Assembly (NCBI GenBank): GCA_021804355.1
Contig: JAJZHP010000011.1
Span: forward strand, 1-37,677
Source: Pseudomonadota bacterium
GTDB lineage: Bacteria > Pseudomonadota > Gammaproteobacteria > Pseudomonadales > Moraxellaceae
Direction of reading: 5' to 3'
DNA: 37,677 nt
The notes beneath the pieces were generated by a model, which did no database searches, was not told the DNA's origin, and saw nothing but the letters and a program-made list of their open reading frames with translations. This document shows, one piece after another, positions 33,080 to 37,677 of this stretch. Both the position numbers and the translations under genes were made by a program. How positions within the stretch are numbered: the first letter of the stretch is position 1; each line of letters starts with the position of its first letter.

Positions 33080-33556
33080 ATGAGTAAAGACCAGAATATC
33101 TTAATTGTTGATGATCATCCTGAGAACCTGATAGCCATGCAGGCTATTTTAGAGGATGAAGACTGTAGTTTATTGATAGCTTCATCCGGGAATGAGGCCT
33201 TGGAATTGTTACTTAATAATGAAGTGACTCTGGTGTTGCTCGACGTGCAGATGCCTGATATGGATGGTTTTGAAGTGGCGGAGCTGATGCGCAAGAGGCA
33301 ACGTACCCGCATGATTCCCATCATTTTTGTAACAGCGATCAGCAAAGAATCAAAGTATGTCAACCGTGGGTATGATGTGGGGGCTATCGATTACATGTTT
33401 AAACCCCTGAATCCTGAAGTGTTGCGACATAAAGCAAGGTTCTTTCTGGATCTTGACCTGCAAAAGCGGCGTCTTGAAGAGAAGTTACGGCGTAGTCAGG
33501 ATTCCATGCGGGAATTACAGCGTATGCTGAATGATCAGAACGGAAAGGGTAAATGA
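33080..33556 (+). CDS. Single-domain response regulator with C-terminal coiled-coil tail
   Basis: 158 residues; one receiver domain (about 5-120) with Asp11/Asp12, phospho-acceptor Asp55 (VLLDVQMPDMDGF), Thr in FVTAIS and Lys in MFKPLN. A basic, Glu/Arg-rich helical tail (QKRRLEEKLRRSQDSMRELQ) follows. There is no DNA-binding output domain. The ATG at 33080 gives the standard receiver start; the frame is open further upstream but overlaps cheR. It overlaps cheB by four bases. It probably shuttles phosphate or acts by protein contact, possibly with the separate CheB domain encoded next. Confidence 0.9.
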   Translation: MSKDQNILIVDDHPENLIAMQAILEDEDCSLLIASSGNEALELLLNNEVTLVLLDVQMPDMDGFEVAELMRKRQRTRMIPIIFVTAISKESKYVNRGYDVGAIDYMFKPLNPEVLRHKARFFLDLDLQKRRLEEKLRRSQDSMRELQRMLNDQNGKGK

Positions 33557-34146
33557 CGCTAGGCCTGAATGTGCCGCAGCAGATGCCCCGGGTTGTCGTG
33601 ATAGGTGCATCCTGGGGTGGTGTTGAGGCAATAATTCGCTTATTGCGGCAGATTCCTGATCATTTTCCCGCAGCTATCGTTATAGTGCAGCATCGGCACA
33701 GTGACGCTCATGCTTCTTTTGATCGTTCGCTGCGGCGCTATTGCACCCTGCCTGTGCGTGAGGTAGAAGACAAAGATGTATTACAGTCAGGTCATATCTA
33801 CTTGGCACCGGCTAATTACCACTTGCTGCTGGAGCGGGATTTGAGCTTTGCACTTTGTTTGTCACAACCGGTGTTTTATTGCCGGCCTTCCATTGACGTG
33901 ACCATGCAGAGTATGGCCAGCGTGCTAGGAAAGGCGTTGATAGGTGTTTTGTTGACCGGGGCCAATGAAGATGGCGCTGAAGGTTTGTGGTCAGTACAGA
34001 GGCAAGGAGGACTGACCATCGCGCAGGATCCCGAAGAGGCTGTGGCTCCTGTGATGCCGCGCTCGGCGATTGCGCGCGGAGGTGTTGACAAGGTGATAAA
34101 ACTAAAAGAAATAATACCTTATATTCTGGATGTCCTGGGGGAATGA
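33553..34146 (+). CDS. cheB: CheB methylesterase catalytic domain without receiver
   Basis: 197 residues covering only the CheB esterase/deamidase domain. The catalytic triad is complete: Ser20 in IGASWGGVEA, His47 in IVQHRHSD and Asp140 in GANEDGAEG; LAPANYHLLLE and the PSIDVTMQSMA segment are also family features. Classical CheB has an N-terminal receiver that controls the esterase; here that part is missing, and a free-standing receiver is encoded directly upstream with ATGA overlap, as if the protein were split. It removes methyl groups added by CheR. Confidence 0.92.
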   Translation: MTLGLNVPQQMPRVVVIGASWGGVEAIIRLLRQIPDHFPAAIVIVQHRHSDAHASFDRSLRRYCTLPVREVEDKDVLQSGHIYLAPANYHLLLERDLSFALCLSQPVFYCRPSIDVTMQSMASVLGKALIGVLLTGANEDGAEGLWSVQRQGGLTIAQDPEEAVAPVMPRSAIARGGVDKVIKLKEIIPYILDVLGE

Positions 34147-34147
34147 T

Positions 34148-35281
34148 ATGCAGCGTATCATGGTGGTAGATGACCGGGCTGAGAATATTTTAGCCATTGA
34201 GGCTGTATTAGAACGGCCTGGTCTTGAAATCGTTAAGGCGTCATCGGGGAATGAAGCCTTGCGTTTGTTATTGCGTTATGACGTCGCTTTAGTTTTGCTG
34301 GATGTTCAGATGCCGGGCATGGATGGTTTTGAAGTGGCCGAACTGATGCGACGCAATCGCAAGACTCAGACTCTCCCTATCATTTTTGTGACAGCGCAAC
34401 ATACCGACCCTAGCTATGCTTTCAAGGGTTATCAATCGGGTGCTGTGGATTACATCAACAAACCTTTTGACCCGATTGTTCTTGAAAGCAAGGTTAATGT
34501 GTTTCTTGATCTGGCCCGTCATCGGGAAGAATTGCAGGCACAACTGCAAGAAATCCGTGAACTGCAAAGTCAGAATGAGGCCTTGCTGGCGGCCATGGGT
34601 GATGCCATCCTGGCCGTGGATGCCGGGGGTAGAGTGACTTTTAGTAATCCTGCCTTGAAAGAACTGCTTCCCTTGCGCCTTGAGCCGGTGGAAGGACATA
34701 CAGTTATGGATCTGCTGACGACGACCCATGGCCTGGGGGAACGTGAATCCTGGATGACCTCTGAGATTTTTATGGGGTGTCGTTATGGCCAACAGGTAGA
34801 GATTAAGGAAAAGATATTTCTGCGTCATGGACAGGAGCTTGTGCCTGTTCATGTGGTGGCTCGACCTATCAATACCGCTGACGAAGCATTTGCTGGTGCG
34901 GTTTTGGTGTTGCGACGTTTGGTGGAAGGAGAAAGTGCCTTACAGACGCAGCATCGCGGGCGCAGGTTGCCACGAAAATCGGTCTCATCGGTGCTGCGTG
35001 TCTTTGATCGGACCAATGGTCGCAATCTAGGGCGTATGGCAAATTTATCATCCGATGGTTTCAAGCTGGTGATGCGTGAGCAACAGGCGCTAGGCACGAT
35101 TTTTTCCATGAGTATGGTGCTGCCTGAGACGCTGTCAGGTTGCAATACCATGAGTTTTGAAGCTGAATTGGTTTGGTGCCAGCCTTCTGAATACACTCAG
35201 GATTTTCGGTGTGGATTTCGTGTAGTACAAATCGCGGATAGCGATGCTCACCTGATGCGTCAGTTGCTGGATATGTTGTAG
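34148..35281 (+). CDS. Response regulator with REC-PAS-PilZ architecture
   Basis: 377 residues. The receiver (1-120) has Asp8/Asp9 and phospho-acceptor Asp52, FVTAQH and INKPFD. A helical linker (~120-150) is followed by a PAS-like domain (~150-258, LLAAMGDAILAVDAGGRVTF ... ARPINTADEAFAGAVLVLRR) and a C-terminal PilZ domain (~270-377). The PilZ c-di-GMP motifs are intact: RxxxR as R272-R-L-P-R276 and N-x-S-x-x-G as N299-L-S-S-D-G304. It could combine phosphorylation, a PAS signal and c-di-GMP. ATG 34148 is chosen over 34130 because GGGGGA lies at a good distance upstream. It is the last gene of the operon. Confidence 0.9.
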   Translation: MQRIMVVDDRAENILAIEAVLERPGLEIVKASSGNEALRLLLRYDVALVLLDVQMPGMDGFEVAELMRRNRKTQTLPIIFVTAQHTDPSYAFKGYQSGAVDYINKPFDPIVLESKVNVFLDLARHREELQAQLQEIRELQSQNEALLAAMGDAILAVDAGGRVTFSNPALKELLPLRLEPVEGHTVMDLLTTTHGLGERESWMTSEIFMGCRYGQQVEIKEKIFLRHGQELVPVHVVARPINTADEAFAGAVLVLRRLVEGESALQTQHRGRRLPRKSVSSVLRVFDRTNGRNLGRMANLSSDGFKLVMREQQALGTIFSMSMVLPETLSGCNTMSFEAELVWCQPSEYTQDFRCGFRVVQIADSDAHLMRQLLDML

Positions 35282-35663
35282 TCGATCTGGAGCCTGCCAT
35301 AGGTATGGGGGAGGAGTGGATTCAGCAGGCCCAGTAGAGCTTTTAACCCATAACCCCCCAGCTCCTATTTCAGCGCAGAGGGTATCTCTTGGGTAAATCT
35401 TAAGTGATGTGGCATCGGGTGCATTGAGTGCCGCCAAGGTTCCTATGCAGACGATCAATAGGGGGGGGCGGAAGTCTCATCGTTAATGCCCGGCCTCAGC
35501 CGATGGCTGCCGCTTACGCGGAACCCCTGAAAAGAGTGGGGATCTATCGAAGATACTGTCCATAGACCAATCGTCTCAGTGGTAAGGATGAAAACGGCAG
35601 GGTTTTACGCACAAACGGATAACAGTAAGCGCGTAAAAAACACAACAAATATGTTTTTTCCAC
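35282..35663 (+). other. Gene-free region between signalling operon and hicAB
   Basis: About 380 bases without a credible gene. It contains a G8 run (35461-35468), a perfect short hairpin CAGCCGATGGCTG (around 35497-35509), a CCCC/GGGG hairpin further on, and two overlapping dyads at 35603-35659. A GCCTGC/GCAGGC pair just after 35281 with a long loop is too weak to call a terminator. The structure-rich character suggests a horizontally acquired islet or an unannotated RNA. Confidence 0.4.
35603..35659. repeat. Two overlapping, mutually exclusive inverted repeats upstream of hicA
   Basis: TTTTACGC (35603-35610) pairs with GCGTAAAA (35631-35638). AAAAAACA (35635-35642) pairs perfectly with TGTTTTTT (35652-35659). 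The arms share 35635-35638, so only one hairpin can form at a time. The second dyad ends five bases before the hicA -35 box. It may be a bidirectional terminator-like element or a protein-binding site. Confidence 0.5.
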
Positions 35664-35691
35664 TTGACAGACATAACACTTTTGTTAAGCT
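35664..35691 (+). promoter_or_regulatory. hicA promoter with embedded inverted repeat
   Basis: TTGACA (35664-35669), 16-base spacer, TAAGCT (35686-35691). The spacer contains TAACACTTTTGTTA (35674-35687), an inverted repeat with arms TAACA and TGTTA that overlaps the -10 box. This is a likely operator for the HicB antitoxin, which commonly autoregulates. The -10 box ends six bases before the hicA ATG and no Shine-Dalgarno sequence is visible, so the transcript may be leaderless. Confidence 0.6.
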
Positions 35692-35697
35692 AAACTC

Positions 35698-35877
35698 ATG
35701 AATTCCAAGCAGATGAAGAAATGGCTAGAACAGCAGGGTGCGACTTTTCAACCCGGTAAAGGTTCGCATCTGAAGGTGTTTTTGAATGGCAAACAGTCAT
35801 CCCTTCCCATGCACGGCACCGTCGAACTTGGCAAAGGACTTGAAGCCGCTATTAAACGTCAGCTTGGTTTGAAGTAA
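35698..35877 (+). CDS. hicA: HicA-family mRNA interferase toxin
   Basis: A 59-residue protein: MNSKQMKKWLEQQGATFQPG then KGSHLKVFLNGKQSSLPMHG and ending LEAAIKRQLGLK. This is the compact dsRBD-like HicA fold; the His in GKGSHLKVF is the conserved catalytic residue, and the pattern LPMHGTVELGKGLEAAIKRQL is typical. HicA cleaves translated mRNAs and is neutralised by HicB. Its length is usual for the family. hicB starts 11 bases after the stop. No Shine-Dalgarno sequence precedes the ATG. Confidence 0.93.
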   Translation: MNSKQMKKWLEQQGATFQPGKGSHLKVFLNGKQSSLPMHGTVELGKGLEAAIKRQLGLK

Positions 35878-35888
35878 AGGAGAGAGTG

Positions 35889-36305
35889 ATGTTTGACTAC
35901 CCTGTGACCTTAACCCTCGATGACAGCACCGTGCTGGTCACATTTGAGGATGTGCCTGAGGCAATCACCTTCGGTGCTGATGAGGATGAGGCTCTGTTGA
36001 ATGCAATTGATGCACTAGAAACGGGCTTGTCGTTCTATGTCGATGCCCGTAAACCTCTACCTATTCCCAGCCAACCAGCGACCGAACAAAAGACCGTGCG
36101 ACCATCGGCCCTAGAATGCGCCAAGTTGGGTGTCTATCAGGCAATGACCAGTCAGGGGATAAAGAAGGCCGAACTAGCCCGTCGCTTGGGGTGGCATATG
36201 CCGCAAGTTGATCGCTTATTTGACCTACGTCACGCCTCGAAACTCGATCAGATTGAGGCTGCTGCTAACGCGCTGGGCAAGCATATTTATGTACAAATTG
36301 TTTGA
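35889..36305 (+). CDS. hicB: HicB-family antitoxin
   Basis: 138 residues. The N-terminal half is the degenerate RNase-H-like HicB fold (MFDYPVTLTLDDSTVLVTFE ... AITFGADEDEALLNAIDALE) and the C-terminal part is a DNA-binding helix-turn-helix (GIKKAELARRLGWHMPQVDRLF). ATG 35889 is chosen over GTG 35886 because GGAG (35879-35882) leaves a six-base spacer. It should bind and block HicA and repress the operon through the dyad in the hicA promoter (inference from the family). Confidence 0.95.
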   Translation: MFDYPVTLTLDDSTVLVTFEDVPEAITFGADEDEALLNAIDALETGLSFYVDARKPLPIPSQPATEQKTVRPSALECAKLGVYQAMTSQGIKKAELARRLGWHMPQVDRLFDLRHASKLDQIEAAANALGKHIYVQIV

Positions 36306-36396
36306 ATTCAATTTAGGATGTAGCTGCTGACTGAGGGTTGGCAGGGATTCGGCAGAAAAATAGCAGAAACATGCTTAACTAATTGTTTTACGTGAA

Positions 36397-36446
36397 GGTT
36401 CCCAACGCCACCACACGCAGGGTCATGGCCGAGTGGGCTGGGAACC
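36397..36446. repeat. Long-loop inverted repeat downstream of hicB
   Basis: GGTTCCCA (36397-36404) and TGGGAACC (36439-36446) are perfect inverted repeats separated by 34 bases. The inside can extend the stem with GCCAC/GTGGGC and one bulge. An alternative hairpin pairs GAACC (36442-36446) with GGTTC (36456-36460). No T run follows on either strand, so it is not a classical terminator for hicB or for the convergent mscS. It lies at the right boundary of the hicAB islet. Confidence 0.5.
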
Positions 36447-36488
36447 GCCTACAGGGGTTCGGCGCTTTGGTTATGGCAGGGACGTCAG

Positions 36489-37283
36489 TTAATTCGGTTG
36501 TTGGATTTGCACCACCAGTTGATTGAAAGGTATTTCAATGCCGGCCTTGTCCAGTGTCTGTTTGATCTGCTCATGAACCTGGGCTAGCATATCAACATAG
36601 TGTTCACGTTGCACCCAGATGCAAAATCTGAGATTAATGCTGGAGTCGGCAAATTTCTCGACTTGCATGAGGGGAGGTGGTTCATCCAGGCTGTAGGGTA
36701 GAGAGTCGGCCAGTTCAAACAGTACCTTACGTACCTCACTCAGATCCTCCTTGTAGGCAATGCCAAATAAAACATCCAGACGTCGTATGGGGAATCGGCT
36801 TATATTGGTCACTTCTGATTTAATCAGGGTCTCGTTAGGTATACGCACAAACAAGTTGTTGACTGTTCGCAGCTTGACCGACAACAGATCAATAGACAGG
36901 ACTTCCCCGGTGGTATCTCCGACCTTGATCCAGTCCCCCAGGGACAAGGAACCTTCTCCGAGAAGAAATAAACCACTGATAAGGTTGGATGCTGAAGTTT
37001 GCGAGGCAAAACCTACAGCGACAGTCAATATACCGGCTGCCCCCATGAGCACACTGAGTTTGAAGCCCAGTTCATGCAGGGCTGAGGTTACAAAGAGTAG
37101 AAAGACTACATAGAAGATGGCTCTGCGGCCCATCATGAGATGATGAGCGCTGAGTCGGCGAGCAAACAGTCGGAGAAAAGCCGTTGCGATGGAACGAGCG
37201 GCCAGCCATCCCATGGCCAGCAATAAGGCAGCTCGTGCTATTTCCCAAAGTCGCTCATTCAGGGCAAGGTGGCTTAAAATCAT
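36489..37283 (-). CDS. MscS-family mechanosensitive channel
   Basis: A 264-residue inner-membrane channel of the small-conductance mechanosensitive family that releases solutes on osmotic downshock. Three membrane segments occupy the first ~110 residues; the third (LMGAAGILTVAVGFASQTSASN) is the Ala/Gly-rich pore helix. The beta domain follows: FLLGEGSLSLGDWIKVGDTT, GEVLSIDLLSVKLRT, VRIPNETLIKSEVTNIS, then the C-terminal alpha/beta domain. AGGAG lies nine bases before the ATG. It is preceded at 30 bases by a DUF432-like gene on the same strand, so they are probably co-transcribed. Confidence 0.93.
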   Translation of the reverse strand: MILSHLALNERLWEIARAALLLAMGWLAARSIATAFLRLFARRLSAHHLMMGRRAIFYVVFLLFVTSALHELGFKLSVLMGAAGILTVAVGFASQTSASNLISGLFLLGEGSLSLGDWIKVGDTTGEVLSIDLLSVKLRTVNNLFVRIPNETLIKSEVTNISRFPIRRLDVLFGIAYKEDLSEVRKVLFELADSLPYSLDEPPPLMQVEKFADSSINLRFCIWVQREHYVDMLAQVHEQIKQTLDKAGIEIPFNQLVVQIQQPN

Positions 37284-37313
37284 CCCTAAAAACTCCTAGA
37301 TCAGATAGAAAAA

Positions 37314-37677
37314 TTAAACGCCGTTGCCACGACTGGAAAATAGCATATCCAGAGCCCGTACCAAGTTGCCAGTGCCGAGCGGAGTGCGAGGCGGAGCCAG
37401 CAAGGTGGTAGGCCCGGCGGTATTATCGACACGATTGGCCATACGAATTTCAGCCTGTTGGTTGCCTGCATCGCAGTAGACATTAAGCGTGGGTGTCCAT
37501 AGGCGAGAGGCTTCCGAGACATATAAGGGTAGAAATTGTACAGGCACGGCCAGTCTTTGCAGGGGAAAGGCTTGAGAACCACCGTTGTAGATACGGACTG
37601 GGGTAACGGCGCGGAACGGGTGTTGTGACAACTCTTGCAAATGCAGGCGACCGACAACACGTGTGGCGTAACATAAC
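37314..37677 (-). CDS. DUF432-like protein, C-terminal part (truncated by window edge)
   Basis: The minus strand is open from the window edge (37677) to a stop at 37314, about 120 residues. It reads LCYATRVVGRLHLQEL ... HPFRAVTPVRIYNGGSQAFP ... RLAVPVQFLPLYVSEASRLW ... ALDMLFSSRGNGV. From memory this resembles the C-terminus of DUF432 proteins, which are often encoded beside MscS-type channels; the match was not tested by search. The start lies outside the window. Overlapping frames on the same strand (for example 37301-37660) are out of phase and lack this pattern. Confidence 0.65.
   Translation of the reverse strand, partial: LCYATRVVGRLHLQELSQHPFRAVTPVRIYNGGSQAFPLQRLAVPVQFLPLYVSEASRLWTPTLNVYCDAGNQQAEIRMANRVDNTAGPTTLLAPPRTPLGTGNLVRALDMLFSSRGNGV

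Noticed and set aside
35282-35660. c-di-GMP riboswitch between the PilZ gene and hicA
   Set aside because: The region is structure-rich, but the conserved c-di-GMP-I core bases and tetraloop/receptor pattern are not visible.
35684-36379. GTTAAGC (35684-35690) and GCTTAAC (36373-36379) as integron attC core sites around hicAB
   Set aside because: They match the 7-base core consensus, but no paired core site or attC-like imperfect hairpin between cores is present, and no integrase is in the window.
35436-36402. AAGGTTCC at 35436-35443 and 36395-36402 as direct repeats flanking the hicAB islet (target or att duplication)
   Set aside because: Eight bases with no extension on either side is within chance for about 1 kb, and the repeats do not coincide with obvious borders.
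36391-36475. Possible tRNA gene or tRNA fragment
   Set aside because: A D-arm-like string is visible, but no acceptor stem, anticodon stem and T-arm can be drawn together on either strand.
37301-37660. 119-codon minus-strand frame at the right edge
   Set aside because: It is Cys/Trp/Tyr-rich and out of phase with the frame that gives a coherent DUF432-like sequence and stays open to the window edge.
1-37677. CRISPR arrays, prophage modules or large direct-repeat arrays
   Set aside because: No regularly spaced repeats, phage structural genes or cas genes were seen. The only mobile-element sequence is the ISL3 end; hicAB is the only toxin-antitoxin pair.

Overview
The window looks like a chromosomal segment of a motile, Gram-negative gammaproteobacterium. 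The order PilZ protein / small exported protein / GDPD, then lolC-lolD-exbB-exbD-msbA-lpxK-Trm112-kdsB-LMW-PTP-murB matches, from memory, the arrangement in pseudomonads and Oceanospirillales/Halomonadaceae. The msbA between exbD and lpxK and the DUF432-MscS pair lean towards a Halomonadaceae-like host. This assignment is inferred from synteny, not from a search.

Layout. (1) 1-2900 is accessory: the end of an ISL3-type insertion sequence, a LysR regulator and an EamA/DMT exporter. (2) 3334-5898 holds the flagellar stator genes motA-motB and a membrane-anchored methyltransferase. (3) 5877-8113 (minus) is recQ-yaiI, divergent from an electrophile-response pair nemR-nemA (8187-9912) with a clear palindromic operator inside a near-consensus promoter. 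(4) 9894-13226 (minus) holds an ATP-grasp protein of unknown substrate and a DctQ-DctM fused TRAP permease, separated by a strong terminator. (5) 13553-17226 holds two tandem exported START-domain proteins and a TPR/GT41 O-GlcNAc-transferase-like protein. (6) 17221-18891 (minus) holds GDPD, a small exported protein and a PilZ-like protein. (7) 18931-27036 is a tightly overlapping envelope operon: lipoprotein release (one LolC/E-type permease plus LolD), ExbBD, lipid A flipping (MsbA), lipid A 4'-kinase (LpxK), Trm112-like protein, CMP-Kdo synthesis (KdsB), low-molecular-weight phosphatase and MurB. It converges on a lipid A acyltransferase gene. (8) A lone tRNA-Cys(GCA). (9) 28602-35281 is a five-gene signalling operon: hybrid histidine kinase with three receivers, CheR, a single-domain receiver, a CheB catalytic domain without receiver, and a REC-PAS-PilZ protein. 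(10) 35282-36480 is a small islet with a HicA-HicB toxin-antitoxin pair (HicA is only 59 codons) between unexplained inverted repeats. (11) 36489-37677 (minus) is an MscS-type channel preceded by a truncated DUF432-like gene.

The best candidate for an unusual system is the operon at 28602-35281. It carries a methyltransferase/methylesterase pair of the chemotaxis type, but no chemoreceptor, CheA or CheW. Instead there is a hybrid kinase whose long coiled coil carries 28-residue, Glu/Gln-rich repeats, and a PilZ output protein. A second theme is start-codon architecture. For nemR and hicA, and more weakly recQ, the best promoter puts the -10 box exactly six bases before the start codon and no Shine-Dalgarno sequence is visible, so leaderless mRNAs are plausible.
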